Both the position numbers and the translations under genes were made by a program. A DNA stretch of 64,000 nucleotides from positions 17,158,349 to 17,222,348 of the forward strand of contig NC_092651.1 of NCBI RefSeq assembly GCF_032118995.1. The letters run 5' to 3'. The first letter of the stretch is position 1. Every line of letters begins with the position of its first letter. The stretch is from Asterias amurensis. Taxonomy: Eukaryota > Echinodermata > Asteroidea > Forcipulatida > Asteriidae. Positions 1-11,616 of the stretch are shown piece by piece. The notes under the pieces are model-generated. The model searched no databases and was not told where the DNA came from. It saw only the letters and a list, made by a program, of their open reading frames with translations.

Positions 1-3000
1 TATTCTGGATGTCACTCAAAGATATGATGAGGTAAGTTTTATTGACTGCCAGCAGGGGCATTAGCATGAGTTTAGTGACTACAGAGCTAATATTTCAAAT
101 ACATGTTGGTTTTCACTACAGTTCCTAGATGGGCCTGTAATTGACAAGCTCAGGGGCCAATTTCATATAGCTGCTTAAGCTGCTTAAAATGGCGAGCATA
201 TTACAGATTTGCTTATCAGAGTAAGGTTACCAGCAAAATTACCATATCACATGTACAATTTATGACTGGTATGCTACTTGTTTCTGCTTTTGGTAGGCAA
301 TATTGTCTGCTAAAGCAGCTCTATGAAATAATGCCCTGGTTTTTATGGGCCCTCTACACTTCCAATTTTTAAGTGCTTTTTTGTTTGTTGTTTTGTTTTG
401 CTTTGTATTGTATAATTAGATTTACTTATTGTTTCCTTGTAGTCGTTGTCTCTATGTTTATGTTCCTTTTTTGTTATCTTGAGTTTGGAATGGAAAGTGC
501 ATTGAATCAAATTGAATCAAAATTGAATTGAAGTGGCCGTCCACGGCCTTGTGATGTAAGGTGATATCCCATACAAAATATCAAAACCTTAACACTAATT
601 TTCTGCTTAGATTCTTTGACTGTGTGGATATTTGCAAACTCCACTCCAACTGGGCAGAGGTCCGGGTCGAGGGGGTTTTACCCAACTATGCCGGGGGTCC
701 AATGAAGGTGACTATGCTGACGGTAGACAAGCCAACAGAGATCGACTTCACTCTCAATCAGACATGGAGGTAATAATAATAATTATTATTTTATTATTTT
801 TGGTTTTTTTAATGCAAGTCAAACTTTTGTCTAAAAATATTTTGTATGTCATTCACAGGAGATTAGAGAAGTCCTCCCGAAACCCCCTTGACCTCACAAT
901 TGTCGTCCTGAGAGCATGCGGTATGACGACCTCTGGCATGTCAAAGGTCGTGACCTACTGCAAGAGGCAGCTGAGGGCGTTTGTCGGCTGTAGTGCATTC
1001 TTTGAGCCTGGTCTGTACGTAGTGGTGTGTATGGCGTTCAATCACTGGAGTACTGGTGTGAACATGAGTGGTACGTTATGCTTCATTGTTTTGCAAGTTA
1101 ATGTCGTTCATAGTTCTGCTGCTGTCCAACTTGTCAATATTGTGGCATCCATCTTTGATTACTATACTTACTGTTATTGCCATTGTTGACATGAAAAATA
1201 AATGTCCATTGAAAAAAAATATTATCCACTGTGTTTTTCTGCTTGTTGTCATGTGGTGAATGCATCTAAATAGTGCACAGTCAACCATACTACTGTGTGA
1301 CCGATCAGAATCAACATGTGCGGTTTTGAATGGTAGATTTACTTTGCCTGCCTGAAATGTGAAATCATGTTGTGAGTGCAACTACACAGTGCATAGTCGA
1401 CCCTTCTACTTTGTGACAGATCAATATCACTCAGTGTGGTTTTGAATGATAGGTGAACTATGTCGGCCTGAATATGAAATCATGTTATGAGTGCATCTAC
1501 ACAGTACACAGTCAACCCTTCTACTGTGCTGAACATTCAAAATCATTCACTGTGGTTAGAATGAACTATGCCACTAGCCTGCAATATGATATCATGTTGT
1601 GGCATCTACACAGTACACAGTACCCTTCTACTGTCTGGCCATTCAATATCACAATCCACTGTAGTTTTGAATGATAGATGGACTATGCCAGCCTGCAATG
1701 ATATCATGTTGAGAACACATATCACAGACCCTCATCCACACACTCATTTGACCTATTAAACAATGTTTGATAACTTTTATTTGGCCTAGGTCTACGGAGT
1801 CCCACAGGAGCCAAAGACCATCCTCCCTATGCCCTGACTCTACACAGCTCCCATCCAGTCAGTGTCAGTCAGATCAAACCAACCCAGCACGCCATTGCAG
1901 ATGCTCTCATCATGCTGGCTGTACAAAAAGGCAAACGACATGAGGTACTAGACTTATTTTGTTTTTGGGGTTGTTGTTTTGTTCGTTTGTTTGTTTGTTA
2001 GTTAGTTTGTTTGTCTTTTGTTTCTTGGGGAATTCCCCAATCAAAAAAGCTAAATTCACTAGCCTCTGGCCCGGGATCCAATGTCAAATTTTAGCCCTGT
2101 TTAGGGTGTTAAAAGAGTATGTAATGTTGACCTCTGAACTCGTGCATGCTGGTGTTTAAAAGTGTGTCTTACACTTAAGTGGTCGAACAAATGGTAAAAA
2201 GCGGTAGTTATAGCGTTTGGTGCTCGATATATGGCATAGTGGTCTTGGATGAGATCGATGGGGCAGAGCAAATACTCAGATAACCAAAGGATAAATTCAC
2301 AATCTTTCCTTATGAGTTAAAGAATAGCCCTTTATTGAATAACAATAATGAATGCTAATAATCATTTTGCAAATAGGAACCAGACTAGATGTTGTTCTTC
2401 CAGCCTTAGTTGGGTAACATTGATATAAATGGGGAAAAAATCAAGATGGCTGCACCATGATAAAGGTCTACTGACATTTGATAATCCTTTGCAGGGTCGG
2501 GAAGGTGTGACGTGTTACAACCTAGACCATGGATGGTCAGGTTTCATCATCGTGGTAGAGAACAGACACTCTGACTACAGTCTGCATATGAAGTGTGACT
2601 GTAATGGGAGCTTTAATGTAGTGTCTACTAGAGGTAGTCTGATAACTGTAGACTGTATACCACCGCTACACAGGTCAGTTTCAGCAAATACTAACTAGTT
2701 CCTATATAGCGCATTCCACAATAGCGTCTCAATGCGTTTTACATCAATGTTCGCATCATACATTCATACATAGGCATTTATATAGCATCACTACATCAAG
2801 AACGCAGGGTGTAAGATAGGGTTTATATAATTGTTAGTGTTCATACATTCATATAAGGAATCAAATATCATCAATAAATCAAGAACGCAGGAGGTTAGAT
2901 TGGGTTTAAATAATTGTCAGTGTTTTGACGATGACTATATAGAGCAAGCTATTCAAAACATTGAATCCAATAAGGAACTCACTTTGCAGCAGTGAAGTTA

Positions 3001-3556
3001 TAACAAGATGTCCCCTCGATCAACTTCGCAAAAGTAGTACTCCGGGCCAATTTCCTACCTTACGCCCAGAAGGTTGTTTGTGAACACGAAAGTTCTTTAG
3101 AACTGAGAAGTCTCCCAAGTTTTTGAAAAATCTACTCTGATGCAGTAGAGAAGTCTCTACTCCGCGGTAGTAGAATATATACGTGTAGCAAGATAAGTTC
3201 TCAAAAGAACTACTCAACAAGTAGATATACAGATGGTGTTACTGCAAACCAAATAAACATTCATAAAGACAGTTTATCCATTCTGATTGGTGAGCGAGGG
3301 ATTGGGCATCAAGGCCAATGGGGAGCCATTGTGGTATTGCTTCTTCTTGAAATCATTCATGGATCCTTCTTTATCTTTCAGACAAGTTTTGACCGTCCTG
3401 ACCCAAGTGGTGGAGTCCAGCTATACCATCTGCCATCTGACGACTCACCGTCTGTCCCTGAAGAAAGACCTCCAGGACTGGGGCCCTCGTAGGGCGAGTC
3501 ATGTCCCAGAAATCACCCCAGACATCCTGGGACTGCACCAGCCGCGTCCCATTTAG
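1..3556 (+). CDS. CAPN15: Calpain-15 (small optic lobes homologue), C-terminal part, six exons
   Basis: CAPN15 is an atypical calpain cysteine protease with N-terminal zinc fingers and a C-terminal SOL-homology domain. Only the C-terminal 302 residues are here. Exons: 1-31 (partial), 611-769, 859-1070, 1790-1944, 2495-2673 and 3382-3556. All junctions are GT-AG and the phases agree, giving 303 codons with stop TAG at 3554-3556. The first exon reads FWMSLKDMM and joins to [15 protein letters not shown], the end of the protease domain. Later motifs are [52 protein letters not shown] and the terminal [14 protein letters not shown]. From memory these match vertebrate CAPN15 closely in order and content. 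The catalytic residues and zinc fingers lie left of the window. Intron 3 carries a minisatellite and the last exon runs into a repeat derived from itself. The next gene, LRRC59, converges from the right. I am very sure of the identity. Confidence 0.94.
151..339. repeat. R5 foldback element, degenerate copy in CAPN15 intron 1
   Basis: It starts with GGGGCCAATTTCATATAGCT and ends with the inverse CAGCTCTATGAAATAATGCC. The ends match the R5 copies near 39155, 40105 and 57922. It lies wholly inside the intron between 31 and 611. Confidence 0.65.
1255..1713. repeat. Minisatellite in CAPN15 intron 3, about 116-bp unit, four copies
   Basis: Four degenerate tandem copies start near 1255, 1372, 1488 and 1601. 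Each contains GCATCTACACAGT or a close variant, then a CTTCTACTGTGT-like block, then GGTTTTGAATGATAG and ATATCATGTTGTG. The intron boundaries are intact on both sides. Divergence between copies suggests an old array. Confidence 0.8.
2705..2910 (-). mobile_element. LINE 3'-tail fragments (L2/CR1-like)
   Basis: Two neighbouring copies share CATCAAGAACGCAG and TTTATATAGCATCA-like text with the end of the better-preserved LINE fragment at 36355-36830. They sit in CAPN15 intron 5. Only tail sequence is visible, with no coding part. Confidence 0.5.
3005..3245. repeat. Interspersed repeat with CTACTCCGCGGTAGTAGAAT
   Basis: The block contains AACTGAGAAGTCTCCC, CTACTCCGCGGTAGTAG and a terminal GGTGTTACTGCAAACCAAAT. 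Related copies occur near 30790-30910, 36110-36300 and 39405-39620. It lies in CAPN15 intron 5 and shows internal inverted symmetry. Its class is unknown, probably a MITE. Confidence 0.6.
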
Positions 3557-3926
3557 AGCCTGTGCGTCCGATTGAAGATGGTCAGTGTTTAGGATTGCAG
3601 AAAGACCTGCAGGACTGGGTCTTTTTAGGGCAAGCCATGTCCCATTTAATGTTGGTTTTCCCAATTGAAGACCCTTCATTCTCTAGGCTTGAAGAAAGAC
3701 CCACAAGACGTGTGTCATTTTAGGGCAATCCGTGTCCCATTTAGTGTTGGTGTTCCCAATTGAAGACACTTCATTCTCTAGGCTCGAAGAACAACCTCTA
3801 TGACTGGGGTCTTCTTAGGGCAAGCCATGTCCCATTTAATGTTGTATTTCCCAATTGAAGTTGCTTCGATCTCTTGGCTTGAAGAAAGACCTCCATGACT
3901 GGGGTCTTCTTAGGGCAAGCCATGTA
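3461..3926 (+). repeat. Tandem repeat seeded by the CAPN15 terminal coding segment
   Basis: A coding segment starting AAGAAAGACCTCCAGGACTG at 3461 recurs downstream of the stop near 3597, 3691, 3786 and 3881. The later three intervals are about 95 bp. Copies also share AGGGCAAGCCATGTCCCATT, which matches the coding end GCGTCCCATTTAG. The array therefore begins inside the reading frame and runs about 370 bp into the 3' UTR. The first interval is longer (about 137 bp) because the coding copy holds extra sequence around [12 protein letters not shown]. Confidence 0.8.
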
Positions 3927-4900
3927 CCTTAAAGATCAACTGTGCATGTACAAGATCAAGACCAAAAAGCTGAGGTATATGCTTGGTAACCACTCCTAAA
4001 ATTAATGGCAATAAAAAGTTACTTGGTTAAAAGTAAAGCAGCTTTCATAGTTAATGAATTTTGAGATGGTTCATGTTAAGTTAGATTACCGTCCCAGAAC
4101 GTATGTAGTTGTAGGTTAGTGCAGGTTACTAACCCCAGCTGTTGTTTAAAGACACTTGACACTATTGGTAGTTGTAAAAGACTAGTCTTCTCACTTGGTG
4201 TATCTCAACATATGCATAAAATAACAAACCTGTGAAAATTTGAGCTCAATCGGCCGTCGAAGTTGCGAGATAATAATGAGAGAAAAAACACCCTTGTCAC
4301 ACGAAGTTGTGTGCTTTCAGATGCTTGATTTCCGTCTCGAAATCAAATTCATGGAAAATTAATTCTTTCTTGAAAACTATGTTTCTCACAGAGTACTTAT
4401 CAACAGCTCCCCATTACTTGTTACCAAGTAAGGTTTTATGCTAATAATTATTTTGAGTATTTACCAATAGTGTCCACTGCCTTCAAGTTAAATGTAAATT
4501 GGTTGGGTTTTGGTTTCAGTTACATTACATACCGACTCTAATTGTGTTTTAAATAACATGAACATTAGTGACCATTGTTGTGGTTTAAGTTGTGGTTAAA
4601 GAGACACTGACCCTCTATATAGTTGTGGTTTTTAAGTTACATACATGTACATGCATGTACACATTACTGACCCTAGTTGCCGATTAAGCTGTGGTTCAAC
4701 TAATATGTATGTTACAGACCCCAGTTGCAGTTCAAATTCTTTGTATACTGTTGTTCACGTAGTGTTTGAATGTTATGTAGTGTGTTGTGGTGTGGTTTGG
4801 TGTGTAATGATTGTAGTGTTGTTTATAATGTGTCCATGTCTTTTCACATTGTGTTGTGTGCCCTCCTCGTTGCGACACTGTGTATATTTCTTGCAATAAA
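3557..4900 (+). other. CAPN15: CAPN15 3' UTR with candidate poly(A) signals
   Basis: After the stop comes the 95-bp array, an R1 element (4145-4486) and AT-rich sequence. AATAAA hexamers occur at 4009-4014 and 4895-4900, the latter in TTGCAATAAAGCTGCC followed by a GT-rich stretch. The second looks more like a real 3' end, but transcript data would have to decide. Confidence 0.55.
4145..4486 (+). mobile_element. R1 MITE copy
   Basis: It begins TTTAAAGACACTTGACACTA and ends AATAGTGTCCACTGCCTTCA, which are inverse complements apart from a few changes. Internal landmarks shared by all R1 copies are CTTCTCACTTGGTGTATCTC, GTCACACGAAGTTGTGTGC and CATTACTTGTTACCAAGT. No coding capacity, so a non-autonomous DNA element is likely. 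Confidence 0.8.
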
Positions 4901-5400
4901 GCTGCCGTTTTCACTGTACATTAAATAATTTGTTCAGTGAGAAGATAAGTTTCATAAAATTAACATTTACTCAAAGAGATAACTTTATAAATAACAAAAT
5001 TATATTCTGCTATTCTATTCAAAGCCTTTTTTATATTAAAAGTTAAAGCTATGTATTTCCAATACCCGGGGCTTTTTGTTTGCTTAGCAGTCACAAATTG
5101 TACATGTGACTTGCTATCTTGGCTGGTAACCTTAAAGGGAGTTTACTATCAAATTCCTTGCATGATTGGTTGATGAACCACTTGGTTTCAAAGAACAAAC
5201 TTGAACGTCTTATGCGACCAAACGTTGAAACTTAAGATGCACATAGGGCATGGCTGCAAACTGAACTACGGAAGAATACTCGATAGAAATAGACAGTTTT
5301 TGATCAGCTTATCTTATTGCAAAACAAGTAATGAGCACTTTCATACATCCGTAGAGTACGGGTGTTATGTCCATAGGGGCTACATAAGAACCCAGTAGTT
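4901..5400. other. Intergenic, nothing recognised
   Basis: AT-rich sequence with only short chance open frames. No splice-flanked coding segment and no repeat that I could match elsewhere in the window. Confidence 0.5.
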
Positions 5401-5404
5401 ATAG

Positions 5405-5665
5405 GTTTAATGATAATTTTGGGGGCCCAATCATCCTTACTCGCAGCTAAGAGCTGAATTGCGAAGGACGCGGCTACAACGTGTTCAAGAAGCATGCATG
5501 CAAGGGCGCCTTTGGCTGCCATCCACATCAACCCATTATGACCACCGATCACAGCCAACATCGAAAGTGTTTGATTTTTCCCGAGGGAGGAAAACCAGAT
5601 AATCTGGAAAACCCTCGTGGCACAGCAGAGAACCAACGCACAACTCAACTCACATGGCCCTGGCC
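5405..5665 (-). mobile_element. SINE-like element, older copy
   Basis: It shares CATCCTTACTCGCAGCTAAG, TTTTTCCCGAGGGAGGAAAA and CAGAGAACCAACGCACAACT with the better copy at 27080-27450. That copy ends in a minus-strand tRNA-like head. Here the tRNA-like part is degenerate. Long minus-strand frames across it reflect repeat sequence, not a gene. Confidence 0.65.
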
Positions 5666-5739
5666 AAGAATCGAGGCCAACCATGCCACCCTTAATGATA
5701 ACGTAACACCAGTTGGGCAAAATTTTATAAATTATAAGT

Positions 5740-8160
5740 GACCGAAAAAGAAGGTCTTAAAGTCTTATTCTCAGGTTTTCTTTGTTGATTTAATAAATAT
5801 AATTTACTTTCATGTATTTCCTACATACATTTCTTTAGATCATGATAATTGTTACAGACATAATCCGTTAAACTGAAGAGGTTAAATAAGTAGATTTGCA
5901 CATGCATAAAACTCAATAAAATTATGGTTGGGACCAACTTGATTTTGGGAGTGCAAATTCCTGCAAGACTTGCAGTCCAAAATGATTAACATTGCACAAT
6001 CCTGTAAGTTTTGTTTAAATGGAACCAGTAAAATAAGAATTACTGAATACTGAATCATGATTGAACAGGGTAGGTTAATCACTTTGTAATCACTTTGTGG
6101 TCAACCTTCTTTACAGCAGCTTAGCAGTTACACTCGGAAATATTTCCGTATTGTGGCGCCACTTCACTCATTTTTACTGAAAAGCAATATCTTATTTGAG
6201 TAAATTAGATACCAATCTATTTCACAATGAATGAAAAAGTGGTGGCATGATACAGAAATGTTCCACAGTCTCAACTCCTTTAATAGCAACTTCTTAATAG
6301 TGCCTTAGTGTTAAAATGTGTCATGTTTGTATACAATTTTGCCACACCAAAGTTTAAATGAATTTTCTCACCTAGTAACTTCCAAATTCCACATTTTGTT
6401 ATAATTAATCAGGAAGTAATGTATAATACTTACATATCCAGGGCTTATTGAAGCAGCAAAAGGTGTCATTGTTTTTGTTTATCCCTCCATGAGTTTTGAG
6501 TGGCTGGTCTTCAGGGATCCCACTGGTTCTCAGGTAATTTATAGGGTTGTAGATGCATCATCTCTGTGCACCAGTGAGGTGTACACCAGTGAATAGTAGT
6601 CCAAAGTAATGTGCTTTTGTCATATATACAAAGTACCAGGAGAAGGTTGCATAATGTAATTGTACCATAGAAATGCAACCCAGAGAATGCTGTGTGTGAA
6701 GTTATGTGTGCAAAACTATTTTTTTAGTCAATTCAAGCATGCCGCCATTTTATGTAGGCATTTTATGTAGGCTACAATTGTAGATGTTTGGCAAATTTCA
6801 GCTTTATTCCCATTGGTTGAGCTGGTTTAATTTTGCCATAAAGCCTTGTCACATAGTATATATCTATACTCCATGTCCACGAACTCACTGTTCGATCTCA
6901 AATCTATCTCAAATTTAATTGTTATATTTAATTTATTTGTGGTATCCTTTTCTAAATGAAGAAGCCATTTTTGAACATTGGTTTAAAAGGTATTTTGTTG
7001 TTTTGCACAAACAATTAATGTAAAGGTTTTTGGTGAATAGTGTATGCAAACTAATCAACTAAAGAAATTATAATTAAGAATTTGTTTCATTGTATCAGGC
7101 TAACCTTGTTCCCAGGGATGATCAATCTCGCTGTGTCATGTTTTCCCAAACAGTGGTATTGGTTTATTAAAATATGCCAATATATGGCACATTTTATTTA
7201 GGCATTTGGGTTGCTCCACTTACTGGCATGCTCCAGTATGCTAGCCCACAAAAGAGACATCAAGTCATTGCCCTCTCCCATTCTTTTTTGATCTTGCGTC
7301 ATGTCGAAATGTATGCAATTTAGGGTGACCGTGTAACAAAAAGTACAACTCACTTGAAAAGACATTGCGCCAGAAGACTTGCTTTTGACACGCCAGTAAA
7401 TGTCCTACAGGGGTTGAGAGTTTTTAACGAGCGTGTGCGCAGAACAGTCTTCTCACTTGGTGTATCTCAACTTATGCATAAACCATCAAACTTTTGAAAA
7501 TTCAAAATCAATTGGTCGTCGGGAGTAAATCTGAGCTTTTTTTTCAGCACCCCTACCAGGGGTTTAGTGACGAGAGACATAAATACAGTGCGCTGCCCAT
7601 AGTAGCGAGGCGGTGGTCAAACAAATGTAAACATGTAGCTTTATTATAGAAATATTGGACATAACAGTTTTCCAAATATATTTATACGCTTTATATCAAT
7701 TTTTGTTAAAATTTGTAACTATAACAGGTGTTTTGGGAAATATGTTTTTTGGTGAATTATGGATAATCAAAACGCTGTTAAACAGCGTTCAATTTTTTTA
7801 TCACGGTGAAATACAAGAGGAGTATTTATTGTCAGAATCATTTTAAATTGTCGCATCAAAGCACAAATGTTGTATCATAAAATAAAGTCCACTGTGATGT
7901 ATATGAGACCAAGACGGCAAAGAAACCCATGTTGAAGCACTTGTGCCCGTTAGCAAAATGGTGCTGATCTAGACCTTTCAATTGCAACGTCACAGCCCAA
8001 GCTTTTAACAACCGAGGTTGGAAAACTATGGAAAGCCATAAACAAAACAATTGAATAAGTGTTGAATAAGTGTTGAACTTGTTGGAAACAAAGCAACCAA
8101 TCATGTGAGGTATACTCATGTGCCAGGTATGACCTTTTTCTATTCATTGTGGAAGTATGA
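5740..8160. other. Intergenic, mostly unassigned
   Basis: About 2.4 kb of AT-rich sequence. A partial R1 piece (CAGTCTTCTCACTTGGTG) is visible at 7447-7525. I see no conserved protein segment on either strand. Confidence 0.5.
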
Positions 8161-8164
8161 CCTT

Positions 8165-8533
8165 ATACTGCACACTATTGGTAATTGTCAAAGACCAGTA
8201 TTCTCACTTGGTGTATCTCAACATATGCATAAAATAACAAACCTGTGAACATTTCAGCTCAATTGGTCGTCGAAGTTGCGAGATAATAATGAACGAAAAA
8301 ACACCCTTGTCACACGAAGTTGTGTGCTCCCAGATGCTTGATTTCGAGACCTCAAAATCTAATTCTGAGATCTCGAAATCAAGTTTCTTGAAATCTACGT
8401 TACTTCAGAGGGAGCCGTTTCTCACAATGTTTTATACTATCAACAGCTCCCCATTACTTGTTACAAAGTAAGGTTTTATGCTAATAATTATTTTGTTTTG
8501 AATAAATACTAATAGTGTCCACTGCCTTTAAGT
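8165..8533 (+). mobile_element. R1 MITE copy
   Basis: It starts near CACACTATTGGTAATTGTC and ends AATAGTGTCCACTGCCTTTA, with the internal R1 landmarks in the same order as at 4145-4486. A stretch of alternating CTCAAAATCT and GAGATCTCGAAATC forms a local inverted repeat. Confidence 0.8.
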
Positions 8534-8579
8534 TGTGACCAAATTCAAATCCCACAGCTTGACCTTGGGCTAAGGCTAA

Positions 8580-8757
8580 CAGGCCTGTATGCTTCGTTTT
8601 TGAAAGGGGCAAGGGCACCAAGGCATTTTCTCCTCGGTAAAGGGCTCCCTATGAGGAATTTGTAAATTTCTACTATACATGTAGCATGTCAGGGGCATCA
8701 AGGCAATGACCAGGTGGCATGGAGGCAATCGCCGTTGATGCCTATGTGAAGTATCAG
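8580..8757 (-). repeat. R4 interspersed repeat
   Basis: It contains GCCTGTATGCTTCGTTTTTG, GGGCACCAAGGCATTTTCTC and GCATGGAGGCAATCGCC. The reverse complement matches copies at 22385-22553 and 30985-31153. The family is about 170 bp, has no coding content and is of unknown class. Confidence 0.75.
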
Positions 8758-9527
8758 GCCTGGGCTAAGGCTTCGTCGGTTAAAGAAAAACTGTGATGGT
8801 ATGACCTTTTGATAAGGCTTTTTTAGCTGTGACCATTTTCAAAACCACGGCTTGAGCTTAGACTTTAGGCTAAAGCTTTGTCAGTTTAAGTTCAGGACTT
8901 CAGACATGTAGGATGGAATAAGAGTTATGACATTTAGCACTGAAGAGACAAGAACACGTATATATTATATATATATAAGCTATGGATATTTTTCCAGAAA
9001 TAATTGCAAATTAATTGTGAAAAACAGCAACGTTTAACTTTTTAAAAGGATGCAATGGGTGTATTAAATACATAAATTACAACTGTTGATCTTTGTGAAC
9101 GTCTGTTTGTTTCTTTCTACACCATTGAGTGTCGAGTCCTCCAGTTTGACAAAAAAAATTGATTGAGGCCAAGCATGACATTCTTCCTTGATATTTACAG
9201 ATATTGTTTTTTTACCCTCAGAAGCTTCAGCCAAATTCACAGAGTTTCTCATGTCAGTTGATTTTGGAGGATTGAAGCTTTTCCTAAAATGGATTGTCTG
9301 AGATCAAGGGTTACGTTCAAATAAAACAATCAACACACATTATTTGATTTATAAAATATATTCTTCTTTCTTCTGAAAACATCTCAAAATTATCGACACA
9401 TTCACACAATAGTCCTTGGTAAATAATGGAAGATTTCCTTATCCTGCCACCACTTTTTCCACTAATTTGTACTAAAAGGAATATTTCCATTGAGTAAATT
9501 AGATACTAATTTATTATCTGAAACAAA

Positions 9528-9790
9528 AAGTTGCATCCCCTTAAGGTGATCCCTTGGCTGCCGCTTCCCAGGTTGTATCGTAATTTGGAAGTGATCCCTG
9601 GCTACACGGCAGTTAACGGTTATATGGCTTTTGACTGGCACCCCTGAACAAAGATATTGACAAAATAGGGAGACCGCCAATATAGCCTAGGGCTAGACAG
9701 CTCAGTTGGTAGAGCGTCGGCATGTTAATCCGGAGGTCATTGGTTCGAAATCCCACTATAGTCAATTCTTTGTTCAACCCCACAAATCAA
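9528..9790 (+). mobile_element. tRNA-derived SINE, tRNA-Asn-like module
   Basis: Positions about 9690-9765 read like a tRNA: an A-box region AGCTCAGTTGGTAGAGCG, an anticodon-loop-like CATGTTAATC and a B box GGTTCGAAATC at 9742-9752. Acceptor pairing is weak. The preceding body, with GATCCCTTGGCTGCCGCTTC, recurs inverted near 28096-28240. Together these point to a SINE, not a functional tRNA gene. Confidence 0.7.
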
Positions 9791-9860
9791 ACTAATTTAT
9801 TTTCTTACGAACAAAACCCTGGTGGCAGGATCCGGACATTGCTGTCAATAATATACAGGT

Positions 9861-10246
9861 TTTAAAGACACTGGACACTATTGCTAATTGTCAAAGACCA
9901 GTCTTCTCACTTGGTGTATCTCAACATATGCATAAAATAACAAACCTGTGAAAATTTGAGCTCAATTGGTCGTCGAAGTTGCGATATAAGAATGAAAGAA
10001 AAAAACACCTTGTCACACGAAGTTGTGTACGTTCTGATGCTTGATTTTGAAACCTCAAAATCTAAATCTGAGGTCTTTAAATCAAATTCGTGGATAATTA
10101 CTTCTTTCTCTTAAACTACGTCACTTCAGAGGGAGCCATTTCTCACAATGTTTAATACGATCAACCTCTCTCCATTACTCGTTACCAAGTAAGGTTTTAT
10201 GCCAATAACTATTTTGAGTAATTACCAATAGTGTCCACTGCCTCAA
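9861..10246 (+). mobile_element. R1 MITE copy
   Basis: It begins TTTAAAGACACTGGACACTA and ends AATAGTGTCCACTGCCTCAA. All internal R1 landmarks are present, including CAGAGGGAGCCATTTCTCAC. This is one of the longest copies (386 bp). Confidence 0.85.
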
Positions 10247-10419
10247 GTCTGACTACAAGTCTTTGATATTATGTACCGATTGGAAGAGACAATTTTGTAG
10301 GTAGGGAAGAGAAAAATAAAAGTAATATTTTGGGCAGTTTATGGCTGCAGTAAATCATTGCCAGTTGAGGAAATTAAATGAAATTTTTGGTTTTTGTCAT
10401 CATCCAAACCATATCAATT

Positions 10420-10792
10420 TAAAGGGTCTATGTACTTTTTGTAGGAAAAAAACACAATGTCCACAGATTTGTATTAAACTTACACCGTTTGAAGATAATG
10501 ATAGTAGAAAACTTCCCAAAAAATATTATTTGCCTAGGTTGTGTAGTTTTTGAGAAATGAGTAAAACAATGTCAAGAAAATAGTTTTCGACTCAGTGATC
10601 ATGAGACGAAAATTATTTTAGCATGTAAAAGCGTATTTTCATGACATTGTTTTACTCATTTCTCAAAAACTACAGCACCTCAGCAAGTGATATTTTCAGG
10701 AAAGCTTTCTACCATCATTATCTTCAAACGGTATAAGTTTAATGTAAATCTGTGGACCTTGTGTTACAAAAAGTACCCAAATCCTTTAATGC
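10420..10792. mobile_element. R3 foldback element
   Basis: The left arm holds AAGGGTCTATGTACTTTTTG and TTTGAGAAATGAGTAAAACA. The right arm holds the inverse, TGTTTTACTCATTTCTCAAA and AAAGTACCCAAATCCTTTA. The arms are each about 150 bp, so the strand could fold into a long hairpin. Its right end coincides with a possible LRRC59 poly(A) signal. Confidence 0.8.
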
Positions 10793-10794
10793 AA

Positions 10795-10800
10795 TTTATT
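10795..10800 (-). other. LRRC59: Candidate LRRC59 poly(A) signal
   Basis: AATAAA on the minus strand, about 820 bases downstream of the LRRC59 stop and at the edge of an R3 element. It is a plausible 3' end but unproven. Confidence 0.35.
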
Positions 10801-11616
10801 TTACCCAAATTTAACAAAAATTAATAACCAAATTATGAAAAGTGAGAAATTACTTTGCTCCTGAGAAAAAAAAATCTAAAACAAAAAAACATTCCTTCAC
10901 AACTTGAAGAAACATACTGGAAGCAATGCACAGCAGCGGAGTTGAACAGAAAATCTTTCCTTTAAATACATCAATATGAGAAGCATCATCTTTCCTTTAA
11001 AAGGAATTTGAGATCATGTGCTTGAGGCAAACAATCCTTGGTAAACAAATCTGCATCTTATTTTTACTGTATTTTTATAATTCTTTAAATTTCATGCTGT
11101 TAAGTCTGGTTGTGAAGCTCAGGAAAATAAACATAATCACTTTGTTAGCCAGAGAAGACGAGGACAGAAGTTAAAGTTTTAGATGTGGGAGAGTAAACCC
11201 ACACCATTCGATTTTGCCAAGTAATTTGTTGGTGCTTCAAAGTTGCTTCCCCTCATTTTTTCACGAAAGAAAAACAACAATTTTAAAGATGATGCTTACT
11301 CAAAACATTTGTGAAAAAAATTGTTACATGCAATAGTTTGTAATTGGCTGCTTATTAGTTGTTATTAGGGTTCAGAGTATCAATTGAAGTTTGTAACTTC
11401 CTCGGCTAAAAGAAAAGGACATACTTTCAATATTTTCAAAAAGTCAGGTGATGCAAAACTGAAATCAAATTCAATTTTTTGATGAAGAGCAGATATTTTG
11501 TAAATTTGCAGCAAGAACCTGAATAAAGTTACACCCACTTAATTGTCCGATTTAACCCTGATTGTTGTGACAATTGGTGTCAAATTGCAGAGACGTTTAA
11601 AAAATAAAATGAAGTC

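Noticed and set aside
32-610. A missing CAPN15 exon between the first two exons
   Set aside because: The other reading of the first 31 bases ([10 protein letters not shown]) suggested a lost protease exon. The phase-2 reading FWMSLKDMM joins directly to [10 protein letters not shown] as in the family, so nothing is missing.
5304-5720. 138-codon minus-strand open frame
   Set aside because: It coincides with a SINE-like repeat also present at 27080-27450, so the frame is repeat-derived.
9690-9765. Functional tRNA-Asn gene
   Set aside because: Acceptor stem pairing is poor and the flanking body is shared with a repeat at 28096-28240, so a SINE fits better.
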